A stretch of DNA of 64,000 nt from Bacteroidota bacterium (GTDB lineage Bacteria; Bacteroidota; Bacteroidia; Chitinophagales; Chitinophagaceae), in NCBI GenBank assembly GCA_028875875.1, contig JAGWUV010000013.1, positions 1 to 64,000 on the forward strand. Direction: 5' to 3'. The notes beneath the pieces are model-generated. The model ran no database searches. It had not been told where the DNA came from and was given only the letters and a program-made list of their open reading frames with translations. Position 1 is the first letter of the stretch. Each line of letters starts with the position of its first letter. This document shows, one piece after another, positions 26,106 through 35,941 of this stretch. The position numbers and the translations under genes were made by a program.

Positions 26106-29100
26106 TTAAATATCTTCATTCACCTTGTCCTGGTGTTTGCGATCGAAATTTTTATAAGCCCAGGAGAAAATGTGAGGGAAAACGAGTAAGGAGAATATCA
26201 TCGCACATAAAATGCCCCCGATCACCACCCTTGCCAGGGGGCGTGAGCTTTCAGATCCGATACCATGCGATATGGCGGCAGGAAATAATCCTATGGCAGC
26301 CATTAGGGCAGTCATCATTACAGGCCGTATTCTTGAATTTACCCCCAGTTTTATAGCGGTGTACAATGTATTGGCCTCACCATGTATTTTTTCGAGGTTT
26401 TGTTTAAATACGGTAATCAGTAGTACCCCATCCTGTATACAAATGCCAAACAAGGCAATAAATCCAATGCCGGCAGAGATACTAAAATTAGTACCTGTAA
26501 AGTGTAGTGCAGCAATACCACCCACTATCGCAAATGGTACATTCAAGAAAACTAGTCCTGCATCTTTCAGATTGCCGAACATAATGAAGAGCAACAAGAA
26601 AATGAGTAATAAACTAATAGGAACCACTTGTTCCAGTCTTAGGGTTGCTCTTTGCTGGTTCTCAAAATCACCCTGCCATACCATTGAGTACCCTCTTTGC
26701 AGTTTTACTTTTGCTTCTACTTTGTCCTGCGCTTCTTTAATGGTGCTGCCCATATCCCTTCCACGTACGGAAAACTTCACTGCAGCATAACGTTCATTTG
26801 CATCCCTAAAAATGAGGCATGGGCCTGTTTTCATAGAAATGTCTGCGATCTCTTTCACAGGTACTTTTGATCCGCTTTGTGTGGGTACCATCAGGTTGCC
26901 GATATCATCTACCGATTGCCTGTACTCTTCAGGGAAACGAATGCGGACATCAAACTTTTTAATGCCTTCATATAACTGCGTTGCAGCTTTTCCCCCAATA
27001 GCCATCTCAATTACCGCATTAGCATCGGCAGTGGCAACGCCGTATAAAGCCATTTTTTGCTGGTTCAGGTCAATATCCAGTTCCGGCTGCCCCAGGTTTT
27101 TGATAGCACCAAGATCCTCAATACCATTTACTGTTTTCAAAACGTTATATACTTCATTCATTTTCGGCTCCATGTAATTGAGTGAATCACCGAAAATCTT
27201 CACACATATCGATCCCTTTACGCCGGAGACTGCTTCTTCCACATTATCCATAATAGGTTGGGAAAAGTTGAAGTTGGCGCCAGGTATCACCGAAAGCTTA
27301 TCATTCATTTGCCGGATTAGTTCTTCCTTGGTAATATGTGGTTTCCATTCCGTTTCGGGGTAGAGAATAATGTCGAATTCATTGTTGTAAAATCCTGCTA
27401 CATCTGTTCCGTCATCGGGCCGACCGGTTTGAGAAGCAATTGTTTTTACCTGCGGGAAAGTGATGAGGATGTTTCGAATTTGTTTAGATACTTCAATAGA
27501 CTTTTCGAGTGAAACAGAGTAGGGAAGCTGTGCCCTCATCCAAATTGATCCTTCATCTAACTCCGGTAAAAATTCTGAACCTAAATATTTGAAAGAATAA
27601 AGGCCGAGAATGATTATGAGGAAAGATAATGCAATGGTAGTTTTTCTGTGGCGGAAAGTAAAATTGAAACCTTTGATCATGATGCCGGTGAGATGATGCA
27701 CAAAAGGATTGTGTTTTTCATGCACGTTTTTCCGAAGCAATAAATTGATCAGAACAGGTACCAATGTAAGTGTTGTGATCAAAGCTCCCAGTAATGCAAA
27801 GCCTAAAGTGTAAGCAAGCGGAGAGAACATTTTACCTTCCACTTTTTGGAATGCGAAGATGGGTAGCAGTCCGGTGATGATGATCACTTTGGCAAAGAAG
27901 ATGGCTTTACCTAATTGGGCACCGTTTTTTTTGATCAGTCCCATTTTAGCGATCTTGTTAAACCTTTCCATTCCCATATCCCTTGCTGTATGGTCGAGTA
28001 CCACAAATAAGCCTTCAACCATTACTACGGCCCCGTCGATGATGATACCAAAGTCAACAGCGCCTAATGAAAGCAGGTTGGCACTCATACCCATCAGGTG
28101 TAAACAGATGAATGCAAACAGCAGGGCCAGTGGAATGATGATGGATACGATCAATGTAGTTCGCCAGTTGAACATAAAAAGCGACACCAATAAGGTAACC
28201 AGTAAAATGCCTTCTACGAGGTTGTGCATTACTGTATGGGTAGCGTAATGAATAAGATCTTCACGATCATAATAAGGAACGATCTGCGTATCGGCAGGTA
28301 AAATCCTTTCATTGATCTTCCTGATCTTATCCTTTACGGCCTGTACCACCTGCGTAGGGTTTTCACCTTTCCGCATGATAACGATCGCTTCTACCACATC
28401 AGGTTCATCGGTGGTAATTCTCTTGCCGTTAGCATCCGTCTTAGCATCTGCTCTCGCAACAAGGCCCAGCCTCGGCAAGTTGGATATCTCTACATCGGCA
28501 ACATCTTTCACTAACACCGGTATACCATTTACGTTCTGTACAATTACGTTTTTTATCTCATTGATATCATTCAATAATCCAATACCTCTTACAACATAAG
28601 CCTGATTGTTTTTCTTAATTACATCACCTCCGATATTGATATTGCTTTTATTTACTGCGTTGTAAACATCAAGAGGAGTTATGCCAAGTGTAGTAAGTTT
28701 TCCTGGATCTACACGTATCTCATAGGTTTTAACCATGCCGCCAAAACTTACGATATCTGCAACGCCGGGTACAGAACGTAACTGCCTGTCAACGATCCAG
28801 TCTTGCATAGTTTTTAATTCACGTACATCTCTAACATTGCTTCTCAAAGTGTACCTGAATATTTCACCGGTTGGGCCTGTAGGAGGTTGTACAGAAGGTT
28901 GAACATTGTCGGGTAAATTGGCATTGCCCAATAGGTTCATTACCTGCTGTCTTGCTTCGGGGTCTTTAACATTGTCATCGAAAATGAGCTTTACATAAGA
29001 TAGTCCAAAGATGCTGGTTGAGCGAAGGCTTACTTTTTTTTGAACCGGGTTCATCGCAATTTCAATTGGGATGGTCACAAATTTTTCCACCTCTTCTGCA

Positions 29101-29279
29101 CTTCGTCCGGGCCATTGAGTAATAATGCTGATCTCTGTATTAGTAACATCAGGGAAAGCTTCAATAGGCATTTGCTTGAAAGTGATGATGCCGCTTATAA
29201 TTAAAATGCCCGTTGCAAAAAATATGAAGTATTTATTTTTTAACGAAAAGGCAATGATATTTTTTAAAGCCTTATTCAT
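26106..29279 (-). CDS. CzcA/CusA-family heavy-metal RND efflux pump, system 2
   Basis: A 1057-residue RND pump, a close paralogue of the product of 20265-23396. It keeps the same relay DFGIIIDGAVVMVEG in TM4 and hence probably exports divalent cations as well. FPDVTNTEISIITQWPGRSA near residue 42 is a near copy of the segment in system 1. It has a small insert with DAKTDANGKRITTDE near residue 285, missing in the paralogue, located in the first periplasmic loop. The C-terminal tail is hydrophilic (FDRKHQDKVNEDI). The two pumps may differ in metal range. Confidence 0.93.
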   Translation of the reverse strand: MNKALKNIIAFSLKNKYFIFFATGILIISGIITFKQMPIEAFPDVTNTEISIITQWPGRSAEEVEKFVTIPIEIAMNPVQKKVSLRSTSIFGLSYVKLIFDDNVKDPEARQQVMNLLGNANLPDNVQPSVQPPTGPTGEIFRYTLRSNVRDVRELKTMQDWIVDRQLRSVPGVADIVSFGGMVKTYEIRVDPGKLTTLGITPLDVYNAVNKSNINIGGDVIKKNNQAYVVRGIGLLNDINEIKNVIVQNVNGIPVLVKDVADVEISNLPRLGLVARADAKTDANGKRITTDEPDVVEAIVIMRKGENPTQVVQAVKDKIRKINERILPADTQIVPYYDREDLIHYATHTVMHNLVEGILLVTLLVSLFMFNWRTTLIVSIIIPLALLFAFICLHLMGMSANLLSLGAVDFGIIIDGAVVMVEGLFVVLDHTARDMGMERFNKIAKMGLIKKNGAQLGKAIFFAKVIIITGLLPIFAFQKVEGKMFSPLAYTLGFALLGALITTLTLVPVLINLLLRKNVHEKHNPFVHHLTGIMIKGFNFTFRHRKTTIALSFLIIILGLYSFKYLGSEFLPELDEGSIWMRAQLPYSVSLEKSIEVSKQIRNILITFPQVKTIASQTGRPDDGTDVAGFYNNEFDIILYPETEWKPHITKEELIRQMNDKLSVIPGANFNFSQPIMDNVEEAVSGVKGSICVKIFGDSLNYMEPKMNEVYNVLKTVNGIEDLGAIKNLGQPELDIDLNQQKMALYGVATADANAVIEMAIGGKAATQLYEGIKKFDVRIRFPEEYRQSVDDIGNLMVPTQSGSKVPVKEIADISMKTGPCLIFRDANERYAAVKFSVRGRDMGSTIKEAQDKVEAKVKLQRGYSMVWQGDFENQQRATLRLEQVVPISLLLIFLLLFIMFGNLKDAGLVFLNVPFAIVGGIAALHFTGTNFSISAGIGFIALFGICIQDGVLLITVFKQNLEKIHGEANTLYTAIKLGVNSRIRPVMMTALMAAIGLFPAAISHGIGSESSRPLARVVIGGILCAMIFSLLVFPHIFSWAYKNFDRKHQDKVNEDI

Positions 29280-29357
29280 GGCTGATTTTTTTTGTGTGAA
29301 CGATAAGGATCGCTGACTGTGTTTGCGGAATCCTTAAGTTTTCTTTTATAGTACTGT

Positions 29358-30458
29358 TTAGTTGTTCAGTGCATCATAGATGAGAATGGCTTGTGAGCCA
29401 ATCACTTTATCGCCTGGCTTAACACCTCCGGCTAAATAAGTTTTGTCTCCCACAATATTTAAAACAGAAACAGGTGTGATCCTTACATCTGCATTGTTCT
29501 TGTACACCAGCACATAGTTTTCGCTATGGTCAAATACGATTGCTTTTGAGGGAACACAGAGTGTAGGTTTATTCTCTTTATTAGTGATAGTGATATTGGT
29601 AAACATTTCGGGTTTTAGTACATATCCGGGGTTGGATAACATGATCCTTACTTTCATTACTTTATTCGTAGGATCAAGCACATTCATGATCTTATCTACT
29701 TTGCCGTGAAATACTTTGCCAGGATAGGAGAGTGTGGTAATATCTGCTGCATCACCCTGGTGCACAAGGCTGATATTTGATTCATAAACATTGGCAATTA
29801 CCCAAACATTCTGCAAGTCTGAAATGGTGAATATGTTGTTGCCATTGTCTGCACGAATAGCGGTATTGTTGGTAATAAATTTTTCTACGATAAAGCCGCT
29901 GATTGGTGCTTTTACAACATAATCTCCTTGTGTATTGGCTCCGTTGATCTTTAAAACTTTGGTTGTTTTTGCCAGTTGTGCTTTGGCTTGTTCGTAATTG
30001 GTTTGTGCGTTTAAAACATCTAATTGAGAGGCAAGTCCGCTCTTAAATAAATCCTGTTGTGCATCTAAATTTTTCTTAGCAAGAGATAAGTTGGTTTGTG
30101 CATTCACAAGATCCGAACTATAGCCAGCCATCTCTGTACTTTTAATTACTGCTAACACCTGGCCGGCCTGTACATAATCTCCCAACATTACTTTTACATC
30201 CTGCACATTGCCACTTACCAAAGGATACACTTTTACTACATGATCTTCGTTGAATGTTACCTTACCTGTAAAGTTTACGGCACTCATTAACGGACTGATG
30301 CCTACTGAATCTATCGTTAAAGTTTTGGCCAATGAATCGGGTATAACATATTTCTGCCTTTCTGTTTCGGTTTTGTTCTGTTCTGTTTTGCAACTGGCAA
30401 AAGCAATAATTGCAAACATCAGTAAGATTGTTTCTTTGAGTAGATTGATTCTTTTCAT
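29358..30458 (-). CDS. CzcB-like periplasmic adaptor, system 2
   Basis: A 366-residue lipoprotein adaptor, the same length as its system 1 paralogue. The lipobox is AIIAFASC. Lipoyl-like halves are GDYVQAGQVLAVI and KAPISGFIVEKFITNNTAI, flanking a short hairpin. It lacks the His-rich N-terminal extension found in some CzcB proteins. It sits 14 bp after the TolC gene and 78 bp before the pump gene. Confidence 0.92.
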   Translation of the reverse strand: MKRINLLKETILLMFAIIAFASCKTEQNKTETERQKYVIPDSLAKTLTIDSVGISPLMSAVNFTGKVTFNEDHVVKVYPLVSGNVQDVKVMLGDYVQAGQVLAVIKSTEMAGYSSDLVNAQTNLSLAKKNLDAQQDLFKSGLASQLDVLNAQTNYEQAKAQLAKTTKVLKINGANTQGDYVVKAPISGFIVEKFITNNTAIRADNGNNIFTISDLQNVWVIANVYESNISLVHQGDAADITTLSYPGKVFHGKVDKIMNVLDPTNKVMKVRIMLSNPGYVLKPEMFTNITITNKENKPTLCVPSKAIVFDHSENYVLVYKNNADVRITPVSVLNIVGDKTYLAGGVKPGDKVIGSQAILIYDALNN

Positions 30459-30472
30459 AATAAGGTGATTTT

Positions 30473-31780
30473 CTAATTGAAGAAATTTGTTCCCGTGTAA
30501 AAATTCAGGTCTTCAAAAGCATTTACACGGTTGAGCTGGATGGAATTAACCTGCAATACATTTTGCTTGTAAGCATCATAGAAGTCGAGGAAGTCGAGCA
30601 AGCCTATATTTCTTTTCTGGTAATTATTCAACACTTCATTTAATAATCGCTCAAAGTCGTTACTGAATTTGGCATCCATTGTATGATAGAGTTTGTCGTT
30701 ATCATATGCTTTTTGCAGGGCACGATAAATTTGTTCTTCAACGCTGGCTTCTGTACTTTTTTCTGTTGCCTGACTAAAAGCTATCATTGATTTGGCTGAT
30801 TTAATGTTGCCCTGATTTCTATTGAAAAAAGGAAGGTCTATAGCAATACCGGCCGATTGAAAATTTTGAGCATAGCTGCCTTGTCTATCGTAAGCAACGG
30901 AGGCTGTTACATCAGGTACTGCCAATGCTTTCTGGTAGCTGTAGTTGAGTTTGCTAATGCCTGTATTAGTTTGGGCAATTTGCAAGTCAGTTCTGTTCAC
31001 AAATGCTGTATCTATAAGTGTGGTAATGTTGTATTGCCGCGGATTTAGTTTTGCAACACTTTCGTTGTTTATTTCCGGAATGATGTATGTGTTTTTTATT
31101 TGCAATACAAGGCGTAATTCACTTTCCGTATCATTGATCTGGTTGATAAGATCGTTGTACTCGCTTCGTAAACTGTATAACTGGGCCTTGATACGCACCA
31201 CTTCTTTCTCAGAAATATATCCTTTACCCTGCTGCAGGTTAAAGGCATTAACTACCTGTTGTAGGGATTGTATTTCTTTATCATACACTTTTGCAGATTG
31301 CTGCAGGTAATAGATGCTGAAAAAATCTGTACGAAGGGTGTACTTCAATGTTCTAATTAAGTCATATAACTGGTATTCAGCGAGCTTTGCATTTGCTTCT
31401 GCCAGTTTGATTTGTTTGTTTCTTTTGCCGGCCAACAAAATCAGTTGCGATATAGCAGCCATGTTTTCCCCGTTGGAAAAGAAGTTTGAATGCGGGAAAT
31501 TAGAAGAAGCATCTGTGATTGGAACCAGCGGGCCTCTTGCAAATGAAAAGTTAGGATTGGGAAGAAGCTTCGCCTGGATGATCAAAGCTTTTTGTGCATC
31601 AACATTATACCGTTGTGCTAAAAGCTGCAGATTGTTGTTCAGGAAAACTGTTTCGGCACTGTCTAATGAAAGTCTTGCCGTATCAGTTTTTCCGGGTGTG
31701 AAAACATTTTGAGCCGTACAATTCAGCGTACAAAAAGTACACAAAATTGCCAGGTAATTGCTTACGCTGCGCATAATCAT
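30473..31780 (-). CDS. CzcC-like TolC-family outer membrane channel, system 2
   Basis: A 435-residue TolC-family protein: signal peptide (LAILCTFCTLNCTA) and two OEP repeats with LLDFLDFYDAY near the C-terminus, a motif nearly the same as LLEFLDFFNDY in system 1. It exports metals together with the downstream adaptor and pump. The 129-residue gene of unknown function precedes it by 86 bp. Confidence 0.9.
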   Translation of the reverse strand: MIMRSVSNYLAILCTFCTLNCTAQNVFTPGKTDTARLSLDSAETVFLNNNLQLLAQRYNVDAQKALIIQAKLLPNPNFSFARGPLVPITDASSNFPHSNFFSNGENMAAISQLILLAGKRNKQIKLAEANAKLAEYQLYDLIRTLKYTLRTDFFSIYYLQQSAKVYDKEIQSLQQVVNAFNLQQGKGYISEKEVVRIKAQLYSLRSEYNDLINQINDTESELRLVLQIKNTYIIPEINNESVAKLNPRQYNITTLIDTAFVNRTDLQIAQTNTGISKLNYSYQKALAVPDVTASVAYDRQGSYAQNFQSAGIAIDLPFFNRNQGNIKSAKSMIAFSQATEKSTEASVEEQIYRALQKAYDNDKLYHTMDAKFSNDFERLLNEVLNNYQKRNIGLLDFLDFYDAYKQNVLQVNSIQLNRVNAFEDLNFYTGTNFFN

Positions 31781-31866
31781 TTAATTTGAAAAGGGTGTAG
31801 AAAATTCGAAGTGAAGCCAATACTAACGATTAAGCTAAGGCTTCTGGTGTTGTTACATGAATAAGA

Positions 31867-32256
31867 TTATCCATGTTTCTTGGGAGGAGGAGGATTGATT
31901 TCATTTGAGAAAAGAAAACTATAAGATTCATCCAAAGGGAATGAAAAAGATCTAACCTCGGTATACTGTTGTTCAATGAAATTTGAACGGGAAGGCTGGT
32001 ATACTTTAAAATCGATATGTTTTATGTTTTGTGATTCTTTGGATGATTTTTTCAGGAATTCGGGGAAGAGATCTTTATGTCCGAGTAAAACTTCGCCAAC
32101 ATACTCTGTCATGGAATTAAGGTAGTTGAACTCTCCAATCGAATATTTTGCTTTTATCGGTGTGAACTCAATGGCATCGATGCTAAGGTTGATGATTTGA
32201 AATGCCATCAATGCAAGTAATAGACGCAGGATTATATGATTCACAACTACTCTCAT
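31867..32256 (-). CDS. Small protein of unknown function heading efflux operon 2
   Basis: A 129-residue protein with an N-terminal hydrophobic stretch (HIILRLLLALMAFQIINLSI) that may be a signal peptide or anchor, then a soluble region with aromatic-rich segments, ending in NPPPPKKHG. I do not recognise a family. Same strand and just upstream of the tolC-mfp-rnd genes, so it may be an accessory or periplasmic sensor of the efflux system. A -7 box lies 12 bp before its ATG, which would give a very short leader. Confidence 0.7.
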   Translation of the reverse strand: MRVVVNHIILRLLLALMAFQIINLSIDAIEFTPIKAKYSIGEFNYLNSMTEYVGEVLLGHKDLFPEFLKKSSKESQNIKHIDFKVYQPSRSNFIEQQYTEVRSFSFPLDESYSFLFSNEINPPPPKKHG

Positions 32257-32267
32257 GCTGAATACTG

Positions 32268-32275
32268 CAAAAGTA
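32268..32275 (-). promoter_or_regulatory. Putative -7 box of efflux operon 2
   Basis: TACTTTTG on the minus strand fits TAnnTTTG exactly. The region 19 bp upstream (ATTT) is a poor -33 element, so an activator may be needed. Confidence 0.4.
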
Positions 32276-32300
32276 TTGTACAGCGCAACTATTAAAATTG

Positions 32301-32318
32301 TTAAAGCTCTAGCTTTAA
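32301..32318. promoter_or_regulatory. 18-bp palindrome, candidate operator of efflux operon 2
   Basis: TTAAAGCT-CT-AGCTTTAA is a perfect inverted repeat with an 8-bp arm and 2-bp centre. It lies just upstream of where the -33 region should be for the promoter at 32268-32275, which suits an activator. It could equally be a footprint of the secDF side of the spacer. Confidence 0.4.
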
Positions 32319-32330
32319 GTAGCTTTTAAT

Positions 32331-32368
32331 AAAAAAGCCTCACCAGTAGGTCTCTGTGAGGCTTTTTT
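32331..32368. terminator. Terminator of secDF
   Basis: AAAAAAGCCTCAC and GTGAGGCTTTTTT form a 13-bp perfect stem around a 12-nt loop, with A/T runs on both strands. It lies just past the secDF stop (32386) and upstream of the efflux operon. Confidence 0.85.
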
Positions 32369-32385
32369 GATATTATAAACGTGTG

Positions 32386-35300
32386 TTATTTCTTTTCTTC
32401 CTGCTTTCCTAAAGGTTTGTCTTTAGCAAAATCAACCAGGATCGGAGCGGCAACGAAAATAGAAGAGTATGTACCTGTAATTACACCTATTAACATGGCG
32501 AATGCAAAACCTCTTGTTACCTCACCACCGAAAATGAAGAGGATAAGGATGGTTAAGAATACGGTTAATGAGGTCATTACGGTACGACTTAATGTTTCAT
32601 TGATCGCTTTGTTGATGATCGCAGCATTGCTTGATCCCTTTAACAGTTTGCTGTCTTCACGGATACGGTCGTATACAATCACGGTATCGTTCATAGAGAA
32701 ACCGATCACCGTTAATACGGCTGCAATGAAGTGCTGGTCTATTTCCAGCGGGAATGGAACGATCTTTCTAAAGAAGCTGAATACGATTAATGTTACAAAC
32801 ACGTCGTGTAACAAAGAGAAGATTGTACCCAGTGAATATCTCCAGTCGCGGAAACGGATGAAGATATACAAGCAAATGATAATCAGCGCAAATACTGTTG
32901 CTTTCTGAGCACCTGCTTTTAAATCATCAGAGATCGAAGGCTGCACTGTTTGTGAGCTTTGCTTAAACTTCTTATCAAATTCAGTATAAGTTAATCCTTG
33001 TGGTAAGTGATTTTTCAATCCGTTGAATAATGCCATCTCAACCGTTGAATCAGCATTGGCTTTTGTATTCTTGATAAGATAGGCTGTTGTAATATTCAGT
33101 TGGTTGGCAGTACCTACTGTTTTAATTACAGGAGCTTCGTTTTCAAATACTTTTTTCAGATCATCACGGATGGCATCCGGACTTACTGCTTTATCAAACT
33201 TGATGGTATAACTTCTGCCACCTGAAAATTCTACACCTTCATCAAATCCATTGAAGAAAGAACCGATACCCAGGATCAATACCACTACTGAAATTCCGTA
33301 AGCCACTTTTCTATATTCGATAAACTTGAAGGCGGCATGTTTGAAAATTTTCTTTGATAAACCTGTGAAATATTCAAAGTGCCTTTTCTTGTTGGTATAA
33401 AAATCAGTAATCAGTCTTGAAACAAGGATACCGCAGAATAATGATAATAAGATACCAATGATCTGTGTTGTTGCGAAACCTAATACAGGACCTAAACCAA
33501 AGTAGGCCAGTATGATAGCGGTTAGCATGGTGGTAACGTGAGCATCGAGAACCGGAGAGAGAGAACGGCGGTAACCATCGCTGACAGCGGCCTGGTAACC
33601 TTTTCCCTTTGTTAACTCTTCTTTGATACGTTCAAATATGATTACGTTCGTATCCACGGCCATACCAATGGTTAATACTAAACCTGCAATACCCGGTGCC
33701 GTTAGGGTAAAGCCCATGGCGCTTAAAATACCAATAGTAAAGAGCAAGTTTAAGATCAGCGCAATGTTGGCAACCCAACCTCCTGTGTTATAGTAGATCA
33801 ACATTAAAACGAAGATCACTATGAATGAAATGAGGAAGGACAAAGAACCGCCTTTGATGGCTTCTTTACCTAATGTTGGTCCAATTACTTGTTCCTGAAC
33901 GATCTTGGCAGGCGCTGGCAGTTTACCACTCTTTAAAATCTCAGCAAGATCCTGTGCTTCTTTCACGGAGAAATTACCGGATATTTGAGAGTTACCTGTA
34001 GTGATCGCATCATTAACATTCGGAGCAGAATAAACAAAGTTGTCCAGCACAATAGCGATCGGGTGATCAATATTGCGGGCTGTCATTTTAGCCCAGATAT
34101 TGGTACCCAGCTTATCCATATTCATTTTAATGGCAATGCGGCCACGCTCATCATAATCTTGTGAAGCATCGCTAACATGATCTCCTTCCAGTTCTGCCTG
34201 GCCATTATCCAGTGTTTTAATGGCGTAAATGGTTAACAGGTTCTTTGCCTTGGGATCATCGATATCTACCTTGCCATACATGAAAACAAGGTTAGAAGGG
34301 AATTTGCTTTTCACAATATCCATTCTCATGTAGCTGTTGAAAGCTGCAGTATCTTTTGTTTGAATAAGGGCAATTGAAGCAGGGTAAATTACTTTACCTG
34401 TATTGCTGCGGTAAGGCTGAGAACCGGGTAATAATAAACGCCTTAACGGGTTTTCGTTTTCCTTCAACTTGGTTGAATCGGCTTTTGCAACGGTTGCAGT
34501 TTTTGCAGAATCTGCTTTGGTTGTATCCGTAGCAGGTTTAACACCGTTCAGGTAGTCTTGTAGTGCTTTGTCTGCTGTAGTGATACCATTCACCAATTCC
34601 TGGTTTTCGGCGGTATATACTTCAAAAAACTGCAGGTTGGCAGTTGACTGAAGATAATTGCGAACCCTTTCAGGATCGGTTACACCTGCCAGTTCAATGT
34701 TAATAATCCCTTTTGCAGCATCGGGATTGATATTGGGAGAGGATACGCCGAAACGGTCAATCCTTGTACGGATGATACGTAACGTATTGTTGAAGGCAGC
34801 GCTTGATTGCTCTTTGAGGTAATTGATCACTTCATCATTGGTAGAAGTGAATTTAATTTTACCGTTACTGCGTGATGTAAAGAAAGGAGCCAGGTTACCG
34901 GAAGCATTCATCTTTAAAAACTCTTCTCTGAACAGTGAGATGAGATCTGCGCCGCTATTGGCTTTGCGCTGAATAGCCGCATCAAGGGCCCTGTTAAATT
35001 GAGGATCTTTGGTATAATCGGCCAGTGACCTGATCAGGCCATCCAAGCCAACTTCCATTGTTACACTCATACCACCCTGGAGGTCGAGACCTAACAGCAG
35101 TTCTTTGTCTTTTGCGCTGCTGTAAGTGGTAAGGCTAAACGGACCGATCTTTGCGTCTTTCGTGCTATCCAATAAGTGCTTTACGAGGCCTTCTTTCACT
35201 TGTTTCAATGAATCGGCATACACAGCCTGAAGCTCTGCATTTCCCGGATATTTTTGATCCGGGGTAGGGTAAGCCTTCATCATTCTTTCAGCTTTTGCCT

Positions 35301-35406
35301 CCATATCACTTTCATGGCTGCGAACAATCCAGGTAAAGGATAACTGGTAAAGGCAAATTAAAATAAGGGCAATCGCAAAAAATCGCACTAAACCTTTCAG
35401 TTGCAT
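32386..35406 (-). CDS. secDF: Protein translocase subunit SecDF (fused)
   Basis: A 1006-residue fusion of SecD and SecF, 12 predicted membrane helices, which uses the proton gradient to pull proteins out of SecYEG. SecD part ~1-640: GLDLQGGMSVTMEV (D1), the large P1 domain at ~150-500, and GLVLTIGMAVDTNVIIFERIKEEL (D5-D6 signature). SecF part ~680-1000: VEFSGGRSYTIKF and GFSMNDTVIVYDRIREDSK. P1 carries a Lys/Ala-rich insert (~290-320), a common feature in this phylum. YajC is encoded separately at 41948. Confidence 0.96.
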   Translation of the reverse strand: MQLKGLVRFFAIALILICLYQLSFTWIVRSHESDMEAKAERMMKAYPTPDQKYPGNAELQAVYADSLKQVKEGLVKHLLDSTKDAKIGPFSLTTYSSAKDKELLLGLDLQGGMSVTMEVGLDGLIRSLADYTKDPQFNRALDAAIQRKANSGADLISLFREEFLKMNASGNLAPFFTSRSNGKIKFTSTNDEVINYLKEQSSAAFNNTLRIIRTRIDRFGVSSPNINPDAAKGIINIELAGVTDPERVRNYLQSTANLQFFEVYTAENQELVNGITTADKALQDYLNGVKPATDTTKADSAKTATVAKADSTKLKENENPLRRLLLPGSQPYRSNTGKVIYPASIALIQTKDTAAFNSYMRMDIVKSKFPSNLVFMYGKVDIDDPKAKNLLTIYAIKTLDNGQAELEGDHVSDASQDYDERGRIAIKMNMDKLGTNIWAKMTARNIDHPIAIVLDNFVYSAPNVNDAITTGNSQISGNFSVKEAQDLAEILKSGKLPAPAKIVQEQVIGPTLGKEAIKGGSLSFLISFIVIFVLMLIYYNTGGWVANIALILNLLFTIGILSAMGFTLTAPGIAGLVLTIGMAVDTNVIIFERIKEELTKGKGYQAAVSDGYRRSLSPVLDAHVTTMLTAIILAYFGLGPVLGFATTQIIGILLSLFCGILVSRLITDFYTNKKRHFEYFTGLSKKIFKHAAFKFIEYRKVAYGISVVVLILGIGSFFNGFDEGVEFSGGRSYTIKFDKAVSPDAIRDDLKKVFENEAPVIKTVGTANQLNITTAYLIKNTKANADSTVEMALFNGLKNHLPQGLTYTEFDKKFKQSSQTVQPSISDDLKAGAQKATVFALIIICLYIFIRFRDWRYSLGTIFSLLHDVFVTLIVFSFFRKIVPFPLEIDQHFIAAVLTVIGFSMNDTVIVYDRIREDSKLLKGSSNAAIINKAINETLSRTVMTSLTVFLTILILFIFGGEVTRGFAFAMLIGVITGTYSSIFVAAPILVDFAKDKPLGKQEEKK

Positions 35407-35441
35407 ACTAGTTAGGGTTTATAAATTTTTTTTAGAGTGGG

Positions 35442-35449
35442 CAAAGATA
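35442..35449 (-). promoter_or_regulatory. Putative -7 box of secDF
   Basis: TATCTTTG on the minus strand matches TAnnTTTG; it lies 36 bp before the ATG. No clear -33 TTTG is seen. Confidence 0.4.
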
Positions 35450-35479
35450 GGGGAATGATAATGATATTTTGACAGAAAA

Positions 35480-35512
35480 AAGAAGCCGGAACTTGACAGT
35501 CCCGGCTTTGTG
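35480..35512 (-). terminator. Terminator of the small membrane-protein gene
   Basis: AAGCCGG/CCGGCTT with one internal mismatch further along, followed on the minus strand by TTTTTTC. Confidence 0.6.
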
Positions 35513-35602
35513 CATAAGCAGTTTGTGGTTGTTCACAACTTCTCATACCCAATGATTTTGAAGGGGTAGAGATAGCGGCAAAATAATTGACAATGCTCTT
35601 TT

Positions 35603-35941
35603 CTATTCTGCTGCATTTGCCCCCTTATTTTCTTGTTTTCTCTTCCTGGCAAGCAACTCTAAATAACGCTGTTCCTTCATTTCCCATTGATAATTCCTGT
35701 AAAAATAGGCCATGAAAACACTGATAATGGCAATTACTAGCAGCAGGATAAAAGGGTTCATCTGTGTATTGGCTTCCATGTTGGCCCTTTCATACCAGCC
35801 TGCTATTATAACCAATACGATCCCTATTCCGATAGAAATACCTGATGAAAGACCTTTTAAAAACTGTTTAAAGCTTTTCTTTTCATATTCACGGTTGGCT
35901 GCCCAATATTTAATAAAGCTTTCTTCTTGTTCTGTTAACAT
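35603..35941 (-). CDS. Small two-helix membrane protein of unknown function
   Basis: About 112 residues. Two hydrophobic helices at ~39-58 (SIGIGIVLVIIAGWY) and ~71-90 (FILLLVIAIISVFMAYFY) follow a short acidic N-terminus (MLTEQEESFIKYW); the C-terminus is highly charged (RYLELLARKRKQENKG). I chose ATG 35941 because the 10 residues upstream do not look conserved. I do not recognise a family. It stands alone between terminators. Confidence 0.65.
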   Translation of the reverse strand: MLTEQEESFIKYWAANREYEKKSFKQFLKGLSSGISIGIGIVLVIIAGWYERANMEANTQMNPFILLLVIAIISVFMAYFYRNYQWEMKEQRYLELLARKRKQENKGANAAE

